Part shown: piece by piece, positions 47,139 to 59,029 of the stretch
Position numbering within the stretch: the first letter of the stretch is position 1
Layout of the letters: each line of letters begins with the position of its first letter
DNA from: Acestrorhynchus altus
Lineage: Eukaryota; Chordata; Actinopteri; Characiformes; Acestrorhynchidae
Length of the DNA stretch: 64,000 nucleotides
Direction: 5' to 3'
Assembly (NCBI GenBank): GCA_034509495.1
Contig: CM067508.1
Span: 29,610,071-29,674,070 of the forward strand
Made by a program: the position numbers and the translations under genes
The notes under the pieces: generated by a model
The model's input: only the letters and a program-made list of their open reading frames with translations
What the model was told of the DNA's origin: nothing
The model's database searches: none

Positions 47139-47400
47139 CATTATATGGACAAAAGTATTGGGACAGTTTCTTCTGAAATCAAGACTACTTCTTTGTAACT
47201 CTCTCTTCTCTCCAGTGAAGACACTCTACTACATTTTGGAGCATTGCTGTGAGAATCTAATTGCATTCAGCGACAAGCGCATTAGTGAGGTCAGGAATGG
47301 CTGGTGAGACAATCACCACGCCACTTCATCACCTCATAACCAGCAGGATATTGACATTTTCATTCATAGCATGTCAATGATGCTCTTGTCCAGGGGAATT
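47139..47400 (+). mobile_element. Family C MITE-type repeat, partial
   Basis: It starts ATTATATGGACAAAAGTATT and follows the family order (TCTTCTGAAATCAAGAC, ACATTTTGGAGCATTGCTGT, GCGACAAGCGCATTAGTGAG, GTCAGGAATG) before losing similarity near 47330. Confidence 0.7.
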
Positions 47401-47535
47401 TACAAGAGTACTCATATTACAGAGGAGGGCCAGAGTAGTGTTAGTGATCTTGCCCAAGGATTATACACGTGTAGCGTAGCATAGTTGCCCAGACTGGGAA
47501 TCGAACCACTGGTGGATTTATCATCAATACAATAC
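47400..47535 (-). repeat. Interspersed repeat of the CTTGTCCAGGGGAATTTACA type
   Basis: TGATGCTCTTGTCCAGGGGA, ATCTTGCCCAAGGATTATAC and CTGGGAATCGAACCACTGG follow a common fish interspersed repeat. A fainter copy is near 38620-38720. Confidence 0.5.
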
Positions 47536-47564
47536 ACATACAGCCGCAGTGTTAGAACTGCCTA

Positions 47565-47965
47565 CATTAAAACTACTGTGTAGGTCCCTCTTGTGCAGCT
47601 AAAACAACCCTGACCCGATGTGGCAAGGACTCCACAAGGCATCTATGGGCGTCCTATGGAATCCGGCACAAAGACTGACAGCAGATCCTTTAAGATCTGG
47701 AAGTTGTGAGGTGAGGTCACCATTGATTGCATCAAAGAGCCATGGGTGGCCATCATCCTGAAACCAGGTCCAGTGTTTATCATGCTGGCTCAGATTCTTA
47801 CACTTGTAAATTCTTTGGATTAAAGTATTTCAACCTCAAGAACTGATTTTCACTTGCTACCTAATATGTAGATCACACCTCCTCACAGGGTTCATTGTAT
47901 TGAGATGGTATTCATTTCACCCATCAGTGGTTTTAATGTTATACTTGATAGGTGTTCTTCTCCAA
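47565..47965. mobile_element. Internally deleted Tc1-like element relic
   Basis: GTGTAGGTCCCTCTTGTGC, AACAACCCTGACCCGATGTG, GGACTCCACAAGGCATCT and CAGCAGATCCTTTAAGATCT correspond to the left part of a well-known fish Tc1-like element. TTTCACTTGCTACCTAATAT, GGTATTCATTTCACCCATCA and GTGGTTTTAATGTTAT are its right end. Nearly all coding sequence between is missing. Confidence 0.65.
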
Positions 47966-48255
47966 TAATGGCACAAGACGGCTCTAGGCAACAGAGTACG
48001 TTTTCCAAGTGTGAAGACCCCCCCCCCCCCCCTTAGTTATGCTGCGACTATATTGCTTATCTTTGCTGTATTAAACCACCTACATCATGTGAACATGTCA
48101 TAATGAATGGACCAATAGAAACGTTCCAAAGTTGCTCATAATAAAATCTTGTTACATTAATATTAACCGACATGGGGTTTCGTTCCAACAGTGATGATGC
48201 TGGCGATACTGCAGATCTCAAGTTCACTGCCAACTCCGAACTTTTAATATGTGGG

Positions 48256-48279
48256 ATCTCTCTCTCTCTCTCACACTCA

Positions 48280-48355
<76 letters not shown>

Positions 48356-48367
48356 CACACACGCACA
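48256..48367. repeat. Compound (TC)n-(CA)n microsatellite
   Basis: TC units at 48258-48271, CACTCACTC, about 33 uninterrupted CA units (48282-48348), then CG-interrupted CA. Confidence 0.96.
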
Positions 48368-49134
48368 GAACCCCAGATTGTTAATTGTGGTAGGGAGGGT
48401 AATTATGGCTCTAGTGAGAGGTCAGCTGTGTGTGTGCTGGCCAGTGTTGCTGGCCAGGCCTGGTCTATGAGGAGTCTTATTGAATTTGAGGCCTGGTGTT
48501 TAGAGTTGCCTGAGCAGCATGTCTCCTGGCCATGCTTTCTCTCTTACTCTCTGACACGGATGCACATGCTCCCAACTAATGCACCACCTTCAGAGGATGT
48601 GATGGGCTGCTTCTGAACGCAATGGCTGCCAGAGGACACAGCTGCATTTAATGTCAGAAACAGACAACTGTCAAACGCACACTGAAAGGGAGGGAATGAG
48701 CGTACAGGCGGCAAAGTGCTCACAATCCGACTGCACGTGTGTGTTCATATGTACTGTATACTGTATATGTGTGTATGCATGTGTGTCTTTGTGTATGTGT
48801 GTGTATATGTGTGTCTAATCCAACGCCCCTGGGTGCACTGGGGGCTTTTTATCCACGCAAGATCTCCCAAATGCAGCTCAAAAGCAATCGCCATGAACCA
48901 TTCCACAACAATTGCTCATTGTCAGCTCGGCCCACAGGGACACGCCAGATTCATGGGACTTCATTTTTTATCACACATACACACACATGCATGCACACAC
49001 AAACGCAAACACACAGCTGTGAGAGAAAACACAAACAACTACGTCTATGGTATTGTCATGCATCTCTGACTTATGGCACCAATATGCAAACTGCAGCCCA
49101 TTTTATTGTGCATGTTGCCCATCTTTCCTTTGTG

Positions 49135-49182
49135 TTTCTCTCTCTCATTCTCACGCTCTCTCTCTCTCTCTCTCTCTCTCCA
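49135..49182. repeat. (TC)n microsatellite
   Basis: TC array with a short interruption (TCATTCTCACGC). Confidence 0.9.
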
Positions 49183-49339
49183 ATCAGGACACCAACTATG
49201 TCTTTGGTTGGCCGGTTGTGAATTATCTGCCCGCCAAGGAAGGCTGGAAAAAACCCGAGCAAATATGAGCAAGCAGCAGGACGCTAATAATGCACCTCCA
49301 GCTGTTCAAGTTAACCTGCAAATGTGTCCATCTGTACCT

Positions 49340-49340
<1 letters not shown>

Positions 49341-49382
<42 letters not shown>

Positions 49383-49665
49383 TGAGTCACAGAGAGGGAG
49401 GGAAACAGCAGAGAGAGGAAAGTCGGAGAGAAAGGGAGAGAGACAGGCAGACAGAGTGAGAGGAGAGTCTGAGAGAGGGAGAGAAAGAGGGAAAAAGAGG
49501 AGAGTCAGAGAGAGCCGAAAGAGTCAAAAGGACAGTCAGAGAGGAAGACATAGCGAGAGTCAGTGAAATAGAGAGATAGAGAGAGTCAAGTATCAGAACA
49601 ACAGAAAGAAAGAGAGAAAGGGAAAAGGAGAGAGTGCGAGAGAATGACCGAGAGAAAGAGACAGT
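49341..49665. repeat. GA array and purine-rich simple sequence
   Basis: (GA)20 at 49341-49380, followed by GAGAGTC-type repeats with irregular spacing to 49660. Confidence 0.85.
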
Positions 49666-51559
49666 GTCTGGCAGTAAAGGGGCTGTGTGGGAATTGGTTG
49701 TGTGTTGGTGAGTGTCTAACAGTAGGAGTGACCTTGCTGGGTTTGGACCGTCCCCGCCCCCTGCCCTGCGTCCAACTGCGCCCTGCCTCTGGACCTCAAC
49801 TCTGGGCACCATCAAACACATGCATGCACGCACACACAACACACACACCCTGCTGGGGCCTGCATGGGCCCCACACACCACTGACACATAACTGCAACAC
49901 TACATACAGTCTCTGCATCAAACACATTAGGCCAACACTCTACACACCTTGCATGCACACACGCACACATGCACACACACACACACACCGTACACCATAC
50001 AGACATTTCATTACAGCTCTACATCTACAGATCTGGCAATATTGTGCTCATTACAGTCAAGCCAGTGAAGCTATCCTGTACTGATTAAAGTGCTGATTTG
50101 GCCAAAAATCAAGCTCATACAATTTTTCCAAATACAGTTGAGCAGCCAAGACCTGTCTGCTGGCTGAAGACTGCTTCATTAGTTTTCCACTGGATCTAGG
50201 AGGCCAAAGTAGCTTTAAGGCTGATACTTCTGAGAACATGCCCATAAATGTATCAGTGTCATGATGCCAAGAAAGGGTTTGTGGGTATACAAAGCTCACA
50301 GAGACTTGCAGAGGTCATGGCAACCCTCCCCTCCCAGAATCTCAGCTATGAGGAGGGAAGACAAGGCCCAAACAAGAGTCAAACTGTGCAAAATGGCGTG
50401 CAAAATCAATCAGATCAACTGTTCAATTACAGATTTGTATGAATTGCATGTTTTGACATCCCTGCTCAAACAGGGGTCCACTAATGTTAAAGTCAAATAA
50501 CCCCTTTTGAGTGTTACACAGAGTCCGTCCAGCTTAAAATGTATTAAAACGAACATACTTTAGCACTTGCTGCCACCAGAGAAAGAAGCAGCCAGTCAAT
50601 TGGAGGGCCTGTAAGAGAAAGTGTACGTGAGCAGCGTTCAGTTACAGCGCAGATTAATGTGCAAGACTGACGGGGTCAAGCGGAGCTACAAAGCCGTGGG
50701 TGAGCAGAAGTGGAGCCATTCACGTCAGCAAGTTAAAAACGGCCATCCTGAGGAACGTAATTATGAGTTTAAAGGAGTCATTCACACAAGGACCAATCAA
50801 GTCAAACAGTGGGTGGAAACAAAAAAAAAAAAAAAAAAAAGGAAAAAAAAATCGACTGAGTCATTTGTGCAGGACGTTTGTGACAGGCGCTCCAGATCGC
50901 TGAGCATTGTGGAGAGGACTGCCATTTGCTGTTTCACAAAGCTTTCGCCGTGAGCCGGCCTCGCGTCTCAGATGCCACTGCTATTCCCTGTGTAGGGCGC
51001 TGCCTTTGATGTCACTTAATGGAAAGGTTTCTATCTACAGATTAGGGAATAGGGAACGAGTGTGCTGTCTGGAAAAAAAAAAAGGAAAAAAAAAAAAAAA
51101 AAAAAAAAGAGCGTCCCGCACTCCCTCAGGATGCTGGAGCACTCTGTGTCTGTGTGTTACCCTGCCTGTGTTCTACTTCCTCTGAGCATGCACATCCCAA
51201 CATGGCTTGCGCCGCACTTCTGGGCCTAAGTCTCCCAGCATGCTTCACCTTCTCACCCTGGCCCAGGGAGAGAGGGCCTGGTCCTTGTGCATTGCCATGG
51301 TAACCCTAACCCGGCCCACCTGTCCCAAAGACTTCAGTGGCCCCCCTGCTGTTGCTATGGCTATGCTCAACTACAAACAAATCAATAAATAATGTACCAT
51401 TAATTATTCCAAGGCCAGGATGAAATATACATGTGTTTAGTGGTTTGTTTTGTGTGTGTATGTGTGTGTGTAGTAGTAGTGGTAGTAGTAGGAGAACAGT
51501 GGTGCTTTTAAAGACGGCATCTTGCACGTGGAACATTTTAGACACACTGTCTTAAGTCC

Positions 51560-51765
51560 ACACTGCCAAAGAAACCGCTTTCTGAAAGCAAAATCTATAA
51601 TCAGATGAGACAAAGATGTGTGAAGGACTGAACACGAGACTTTTAAACCTAATAAGACTGTACCATCTTTAGCCTTACCGAATGTTAAGCATGGTGTTGG
51701 GAGCATCGTGCTCTAGGCCTTTTTTGCTCCATGTGGAACCTCAAAATTCCGGTTAGTAAATGAAA
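51560..51765 (+). pseudogene. Tc1-like transposase relic
   Basis: ATCAGATGAGACAAAGATG matches the SDETK-type segment holding the first catalytic aspartate. GTTAAGCATGGTGTTGGGAG, CATCGTGCTCTAGG and TTTTTGCTCCATGTGGAAC match the VKHGGGSIMLWG region of Tc1-like transposases. Small deletions break the frame and no terminal repeats are visible. Confidence 0.65.
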
Positions 51766-52717
51766 CATCTGTATTTTTATAAACTCACTCAGTCACTCCC
51801 TCACTCTCACACTCACTCTCTCTCTGTTTGGCATAGATTAAAATGAACTAGAAAGAAAACCAAACAATCAAACAAACAAACAAAAAAATAATAATAATCC
51901 AACCTAATATTAATATCAGAGTGTGGAGCGCTGGGGTTATTAAAGATGACAAAGCATTATTAGGGCATGCAGAGGGAGGTCTCCCCCTGGGGGATGACAC
52001 CAAACTGGATGTTCAAAGACCCCAGACGAAAAAAATCAATATTAATGTGCCCACATTCACAACAAAGGAAGTGTGTCAGTGACTCTGTTTAGAGGACGCA
52101 TTTGCAGTTTAACTTTGTTGCAAGCTGTTTTTACCCCCTCCTTATCATCTATTGTCCCCTCCAGCAGGGACAGGGGGGGTGTGCGGGGTGTGTTTATCCC
52201 CCAGAGTGAGCTCATCTGTCCCAGTAAAAAGTCCCATGTCCAAATCAAAGCTCACTGTAGCCTGACGACCCTAATGCAGTGTGTCACCTACACGGGCGCT
52301 GCACGCATATACGTATGTGTGTGACGAGGGCATGGAAACCCCGCTCTTCCTTCATCTTCTGCTTTACTGTTCGGCATCTTGTGTTCCCCAGCACTGCTTA
52401 AGGGTTAGACAGAGGGGGAGGAGGCATTTCTGTTATTTCACCATAGCAGAATGTCCCCCACCAGCATTTTACTGGGTCAAGAAGGAAGGAAAGGAAATGG
52501 TAATAAAATGAAACATATGAAATGCTATATTCAGAGCTCAATTTATTTATTTGTTACTTTATTTCCTTTCAGAACACTTAAGGTTGTCGAAGTTAACGTA
52601 AGTAAAAGCATGACTGTGATGAAATACAGCTTCAATATTGTATATATATTCAATATTCATCACACCAGTGCTATTTTCCACATGAACCATATTGCTTTAA
52701 TAGAGTACCTTAAGTAT

Positions 52718-52998
52718 ATGGACAAAAATATTGGGATATCAGCTCATTCACTGTTTTTTTTTTTTTTTTCTATCTCAAAATAAAGATTTTGTAAAAAGAG
52801 TTGCTTAACTGTCTCTACTGTCCAGGGAAGACTTTCTACTAGAGCACTGCTATAAGAATACGACTGCGTTTGGTGATGCAAGCATTAGCGAGATCAGGAT
52901 GTTGCTTGACCACTTGTTGTTATCAATGGTAACAACTTAAAGTAGCTAAATGCATTCATTAGATGGGTTGTCCAGAAATATTGTATATATAGTGTATA
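52718..52998 (+). mobile_element. Family C MITE-type repeat with both ends
   Basis: The left end AGTATATGGACAAAAATATT and the right end GTCCAGAAATATTGTATATATAGT are roughly inverted. The interior keeps CTCTACTGTCCAGGGAAGAC, GATGCAAGCATTAGCGAGAT and CAACTTAAAGTAGCTAAATG, but the central part is deleted. A T run lies at 52756-52770. Confidence 0.75.
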
Positions 52999-53072
52999 AT
53001 GCTAAACAAAAAGGAAATATATGGATTCAAATGGTATATACTGTATATAGTTGTATATAGAATGCACAACTT

Positions 53073-54029
53073 CAGTGAGCATATCTCATAACTATTCAGT
53101 ACTAAAGTCAGTACTTTGTAGAACCCCAGCTGCAAGTCCCTTTGGATAAGTCTCTATGAGCTTGTCATAGCTTGCCACTGGGATCTTTGCCCATTCCTCA
53201 AGGCAAAACTGCTCCAGCGCCTTCAAGTTAGATGGTTTCCACTGGTGAACAGCAATCTTCAAGTCTGACCACTGATTCTCAACTGGATTCAAGTCAGGGC
53301 TTTGACTAGGCCATTCCAGTACATTTACATGGTCCCCCTTCAACCACCCGAGTGTTGCTTTAGCAGTCCTGTCGGAAGGTGAACCTCTGTCCCAGGCTCA
53401 AATCACTGACACCCCAATACAAGAAAATCCCTGTATTTATCACCATCCATCTTCCCCTCAACTCGGACCAGTTTCCCATTCCCTGCTGCTGTGTTTGACG
53501 GTGGGGATGATGTTCTTGGGGTGATGTGTTGGTTTTGCACCATAGTGCCACCATAGCATGGTACCGTTCTTTCCATTTGATGATAATGGATTTGACGGTG
53601 CTCCAGGGGATCATCAGAGATTTGGATTTCTTTTTTTTACAACACAACACTGATTTGTACTTCTCAACAACTTTGCCCCTGACTTGTTTGGAGATCTCCT
53701 TGGTCTTCATGGTGTTGTTGGGTAAGTGGTGCCTCTTGCATAATGGTGTTGCAGTCACTGGGGCCTTTCAGAGGGGGTGTGTATATACTGGCAGATCATG
53801 TTTCACTTAGATTGCACACAGGTGGACTTCATTTCACTAAGCATGTAGGTAACTGATTGCACCAGACTTTTAAGGGGCTATCCCCCCCACCCATCACTTT
53901 ACTTCACCAACTCAAGAGTATTTTGTGCAGATGTGTCACATTCAATTCAGATTTAAAAAAATTAAATACAGGTTGTAACGTAAAAATAGGCATAAAGTCA
54001 AGGGGGTGAATCATTTTCACAAGGCACTG
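53073..54029 (-). mobile_element. Internally deleted Tc1-like transposon with decayed terminal repeats
   Basis: The right end, read on the minus strand, starts CAGTGCCTTGTGAAAATGAT and then TCACCCCCTTGACTTTATGC, followed by TA on the plus side (54030-54031). The left end begins CAGTGAGCATATCTCATAAC. The layout matches a Tc1-like family common in fish and other vertebrates whose ends carry TTCACCCCCTTGACTT. At about 957 bp it is shorter than the full element of about 1.6 kb because the middle of the transposase is missing. Confidence 0.85.
53092..53710 (-). pseudogene. Tc1-like transposase, deleted and frameshifted
   Basis: From 53710 on the minus strand the frame reads MKTKEISKQVRGKVVEKYKS, then SLMIPWSTVKSIIIKWKE (the helix-turn-helix region). 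It jumps to HPHRQTQQQGMGNW-type sequence that corresponds to the catalytic domain, so most of the region between is deleted. The frame stops after FTFRQDC at 53360, where a short deletion removes sequence next to the second catalytic aspartate. A second frame at 53092-53343 continues VLEWPSQSPDLNPVENQWSD and on to the C-terminus; here the usual glutamate of SPDLNPIE is kept (NPVEN). The gene is inactive. Confidence 0.88.
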
Positions 54030-54366
54030 TACTCATTTGTATTTGGACATATATGGATGAATCTGGATCAGCGAGCCGCCTAATTTCACAATGCAAGCAG
54101 AGCAATAAACTGGCCTAACACACGTTTTAACACACATACGAGTGCACAAGCACGCATGCCAGCGCTTGCTTGCCCAGATGCTCACACGCACTGCAACCAG
54201 ATGGAGAAGTCAAGGCAGGGCCAAGTGTGCATGTGCACCTCGTCCGTATGCCTGGCGTCACCCCTCCCTCCTCCATCTTCACGTCTGAGTTAGAAACTCG
54301 CTCTAACTCGTGCTATTGTTTTATTTTTTCCCCCTTTGTCTTCTGGCCCTCCCTCTCATGCTCTCC

Positions 54367-54367
<1 letters not shown>

Positions 54368-54411
<44 letters not shown>
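54368..54411. repeat. (TC)n microsatellite
   Basis: About 20 TC units. Confidence 0.94.
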
Positions 54412-54413
<2 letters not shown>

Positions 54414-54488
54414 TCACACTCATCAAAATAACATCTGTTTGTGTCTATGCAAACACCTGACAGGCAGCTGATGCCCCCTCCCTTTCAC

Positions 54489-54692
54489 TGTGGGAAAAAA
54501 AAAAAAAAACAAAAAAAAAAAACACAACAACAAAAAAAAAAACACCCAGAGAGCCCTGCTTTAGAGTCGGAGCACATCTGGGTGGAGAGCCATTGGCCTG
54601 ATCCAGATGTGGTCTTCCATTCTCTGCAAGCTAAAGCACACCTGGACACCCTCAGCAGCCAAACAAAAGAGGGGGGGGGGGGGGGGGGGGAA
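54489..54692. repeat. A-rich tracts and a long G run
   Basis: A runs with single C breaks at 54494-54543 and about 20 consecutive G at 54671-54690. Such homopolymers are often misassembled. Confidence 0.8.
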
Positions 54693-55989
54693 GAGAGAGA
54701 CCAACATCAACAAACGAAAAACAAAACAAACCCTCTCTCTATTCTCTTGCATGGTCTAGTCCTCTTCACATATATGTGCTCAGACGCAATGAACACCATA
54801 CAGCCAGCCAAAGAGCTGGGAGACAGCATGGGCGTGGTGCGCTGCCAAGGTGGCCTACCTTTTGGTTGCATGTACACACGCCACGTACACACACACATGC
54901 AGGCCCAGATCCCAAGATCACAATGGTGGAGAATCTGCAACCAAATGGATGTCTACCTCAAACCCCCACAGCTGCACGTGACTAATCCCCCCATGCAAGC
55001 GGGGCACTTTGAGAGCCACAGAGACCAGCACTGACTCCAAGGGCTCACACACACATACGGCCATCCAGATGCTAAGGGTAATTAACCTACCTCTGAATGT
55101 GTGTGCGCACCCGTGTGAGTGCTCAGGCGCCAGAGTGAGGGGCCTACAGTTTACGTCTAAAATCAGTCTCGATATGGTTAAGAAGATAAACAGCAGACAC
55201 ACTCAGGCCGGAGAAGCAAGCAACTAGTCTCCATGTACAGAAAGCCAGTCTACCACACCACAAAGTTACACACCCTCACCCATGCCCACACACACAGACC
55301 TGGTGTAGCGGTTAAAGAGGGAGATCAGGGATGGATGCACGCTGGGGCACAGGGGAGGCAGTTCAGGGCTTGGCTATGCCCAAGGTTTTAATGACTTAAT
55401 TGAGGTAATTATTTGGATAAGAAGTCCAATCACCTGCTTCTTTTCCTGAAGGTCCTCATCAGGAGCTAATTAAAGAGTGGCTCCCAGAGAGAGAGAGCTG
55501 CCACTACTACGTCACACAGCTTACCGGCACACTACAGACATGAGTAAACCACACACGGCTTGCACTACAGACGAGAGAAGATACACACCCAAAGGCACAC
55601 ACGTGCAGGACACGATGTACGTCGTGGTGCTCCTATATATCAAAACCAAATTCCAGCCTTTTCCCATCCCTGCTACATTTTCATGAAGCTGAAGATGATA
55701 ATCGTGTGATTTCCAGAGAGGAACAGTCAGCGAGAGCAAGATGGGGTGCATGTTCCAAACAGTGACCACATAAGTCACACATATCATCTACGGTGGTACG
55801 AGCACCCCTGGTCAAAATGTCCGATACTGTGAAGCATTAAAAATGAGCTGAAGATCTCCCAGATGAACTGATCTCCCAGTTAAAGATGAAATATTCGTCT
55901 CATGATTTAAGCAGGATTAGCGTATTATTTTTGTCTTGTACAAAAAGGAAAAGAGCACCATGCAAGAGATTTGAGCTCCCAGATAAGAC

Positions 55990-56170
55990 TGGAGAAAAAT
56001 ACTGGGGCACCTAATTAGAGTTCATCCTGCTTTTGTTGAAGTAACCGTCTCTACTGTCCAGGGGAGGCTTTCTACTACATTCTGGAGCATTGCTGTGAGG
56101 ATTTGATTGCATTCAGCCACCACTCACGGTTCCACAGACTTGACCAGACTACAGTTGCTCAATGATACAC
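55990..56170 (+). mobile_element. Family C MITE-type repeat, partial
   Basis: ACTGGGGCACCTAATTAGAG, TTCATCCTGCTTTTGTTGAA, CGTCTCTACTGTCCAGGGGA, ACATTCTGGAGCATTGCTGT and GAGGATTTGATTGCATTCAG follow the family order. Both ends are lost. Confidence 0.65.
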
Positions 56171-56219
56171 ACATCATGTACTGTTGAGGTGATTGGTTGC
56201 CTTTAAAAATGTGTATAAT

Positions 56220-56450
56220 GAGTTTAATACAGCCAGGCTCTCAGTATGGTGGTATCTGGGTAGATTTTCCTGGGTGTTCCTCTCATATCTCATATAATGT
56301 GAATTGGCTGTTCTCTGGAGTGTGTGAATGAGTGTGTGTGTGTGTGTGTGAATGAGTGTATGCTTCTATGTCTAGATCTAGATTACCACTCTGTCCTGAG
56401 TGATTCGCCCCCTAGTGCCCCATGCAGTCCTTCAGGTGGACATTTGTTTC
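56220..56450 (+). repeat. Possible SINE-like remnant
   Basis: GGGTAGATTTTCCTGGGTGT, TGTGAATTGGCTGTTC and GAGTGTGTGAATGAGTGTGT resemble the middle of the SINE-like family at 1500-1790, but the head and tail are gone. A (TG)10 run lies inside. Confidence 0.35.
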
Positions 56451-56609
56451 TGGTAGAGAGTACAATGTGTGCAAATGGCTGCTGCTTCTTGCTGGTGTGT
56501 GTTGGTTCGGTGCTGGGTCTCTCTCTTACATTAATTATGCATGGTACTAACTGCTTGATTATCTTAATTGTATATAGATTATTTATTCTTTTGGAGGAAT
56601 TTTCTTTAC

Positions 56610-56850
56610 CTGTATATCACCGATGTCCAATAAAAACACATATCTCCAAAAACGTGACCTTAGAGGAGACGATTAAAATGTTATTTGCTTCGAACGGCAA
56701 AAGAATAGCCGACCAATAGTATTTCTATTGGTGTATTCATCCCAAAGTTCATTTACAGAGTGTACAGAGCAGCTACAGCGTTTAAACAATGGAGAAAACC
56801 AAAAAATGTATAAAAATGGAAATACATGTTTTCATTGAACTGCAGCAATC
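56610..56850 (+). repeat. Unclassified dispersed repeat (family D), copy 2
   Basis: GTCCAATAAAAACACA, CAGAGCAGCTACAGCGTTTA and GGAAATACATGTTTTCA parallel the copy at 46795-47010. Confidence 0.45.
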
Positions 56851-57153
56851 TGAAATAAAGTGAATACATTAAATGTTTTTGCCAACTGAGACTAAAGAAA
56901 ATGAAACCTTCAGACATACAGAGTATCAACTGTTTTTCCTCAGGTTTTCATTGCATACATTAAATAACTTAAACATATGTATGTTTAGCCTTTTTAACAT
57001 CCCAGCAGACATACCAACAGAGCACAATATGACAAATTGTACAGTTAAACTGTAGAAAATAAAAAGGATCCCTCATTGTGATTTAATTGCATCATCAAAA
57101 ATATCAGTTTAGTATACATTATTTGTATACTAAGTGCATTTTCCATTTTCAAA

Positions 57154-57311
57154 TACCGTATTTTCCGGACTATAAGCCGCTACTTTTTTTTTACACGCTT
57201 TAAACCATGTGGCTTATAATGAGGTGCAGCTTTTTCTTCTTATATATGTTATTTTCCAGGTTTTTTTATAAAAACTTTGTGGGTGCGGCTTATAGTCCGG
57301 AAAATACGGTA
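57154..57311. mobile_element. MITE with perfect 27-bp inverted repeats (TACCGTATTTTCCGGAC)
   Basis: Bases 57154-57180 and 57285-57311 are exact reverse complements (TACCGTATTTTCCGGACTAT at the outer end), giving a 158-bp element with TA at both tips. The interior is T-rich with GTGGCTTATAATGAGG. The end sequence is that of a MITE widespread in vertebrates, probably of the Tc1/mariner superfamily. The unmutated ends suggest a fairly recent insertion. There is no coding capacity. Confidence 0.9.
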
Positions 57312-57840
57312 ATTTCATTTGGTGAATATTTAGTGCATCCCTAATTGTGAATGGACCTCTGAATCCCACAAGAATGCAGACTATAAAGCTCATCCTGCCT
57401 CACAACAGGTGCTAAGACTTACACCCTCTCTAGCCAATGTATGAATAGCTTTTTAGACTCAGGCAGGATGTACACTGGCCATGTTTTTCTGTTTGGTTTC
57501 AGGCAAAACAAAATTGATTGATGAATTTCAAGCAGTTGCATAAGTGGTACTTGCTTAATCTATCACCTGCAACCCTCCATAATTTAGATCTTTATTGGTC
57601 TAGATCTTCCACCATCCCTCCACATCACTCACTCTCTTTGTGCCATTGCTCTCTCATGTAACCCTAATCTCTCTCTCCCCCTCTCCCTCTCTGGAGAGTG
57701 CTAGCGTGTGGTGAGGAGGCTCTCTCCTGCAGCAGCTCTGCTGTGCTGCTTTAATTGTGACAGCACCCTCATGTGCTACTGGAGCATGGGCTGCCTTCTA
57801 CACCTCCGCAGAGTGTTCAAGGGTAACCAGCGGGGGTCCC

Positions 57841-57849
57841 CCCCCCCCT

Positions 57850-57920
<71 letters not shown>
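57841..57920. repeat. C run and (CA)n microsatellite
   Basis: A run of C (57838-57848) followed by about 35 uninterrupted CA units. Confidence 0.96.
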
Positions 57921-57923
<3 letters not shown>

Positions 57924-58090
57924 GGGCCCTCAAACAGGCGCCCAGAGAGCAGCCGTCAAACGCTCACTCCTCACATCTCATTAATCAGCTGCCAACATCA
58001 AACAGCAACGCTGCGGCTTCCCGGGGGCCCGCCGGCCCGCCTGCCTCACACTGATGTGTCTGTGGTGGCAAATGCATTTGTAGTCCCATT

Positions 58091-58120
58091 GTGTGTGTGT
58101 GTGTGTGTGTGTGTGTGCAC
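58091..58120. repeat. (GT)n microsatellite
   Basis: About 13 GT units. Confidence 0.92.
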
Positions 58121-58471
58121 ATGTGTATGTGTGAGATGCATACTGAGTATGTTGCGACTGTTTGGAAAGTTGTAAAGGATAGTGCTTTAAGTTGTGTTTT
58201 AGACATTGTGTCCATGTTGCAGCGCATCTCCCTCATCGTCACTCTTATGAGCTCACGTGGTTGTACACTGTGTGTGCGCGTGCGTGTGTGTGTGTGGTCG
58301 GCTGTTCCCTATGGCTGGGTAAACAAAGTGTCTAAGACTCTAAGGCTGCTTGTCCTCTGTCTGTATATGAGCGGCTTTCCATCTGCATAAACTGTAATCT
58401 AGCAAACACAGCAGAGACCAACAAAGACCACCAAAGAATGACAACTTCTGCCTTTCTAGCAACACTTGAGA

Positions 58472-58478
<7 letters not shown>

Positions 58479-58553
<75 letters not shown>
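58479..58553. repeat. (CA)n microsatellite
   Basis: GCGCG followed by about 36 uninterrupted CA units. Confidence 0.96.
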
Positions 58554-58555
<2 letters not shown>

Positions 58556-59029
58556 CTTAATGCGATGAATTACAAATAGTTCATCTCTTAATGACAGTAA
58601 AACATCCCCCACATTCTCCTCCCCCTATTAACAGTGTAGAGTACAAACAGGGTGATTATAGACGGACAGAGAACGTTCCATCAGCGTTAGAGCATCCACT
58701 CAGCCTTTCCCCAGCTGCAGCCCATTACAGCAGGGAACGAATTAATAAACCAGAGAAAGAGAGGGAGAGGCAGAGAGAGAGAGAGCGAGTGAGAGAGACA
58801 GAGAGAGACAAAAAAGAACAAACAAGAGCATGAGACTCAAGTAGGAGTAAAAAGCAGAAAGAAAGGGAAAAAAAAGAAGTGAAGAGAATAACACTGTCAT
58901 TCTGTACTGGACCAGGAGCCAATCAGCATGGCCTGTTTGAACCACACCAGGGCAGATTAAGGTCAGACAGGGCTTCAACCAAACCCACATATTACTGTAA
59001 TAAACATATAAATATACATTTAAAGGAGA

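Noticed and set aside
54441..55034. A 197-codon open frame on the plus strand
   Set aside because: It begins in A-rich tracts and a 20-base G run and has no recognisable domain; composition explains its length.
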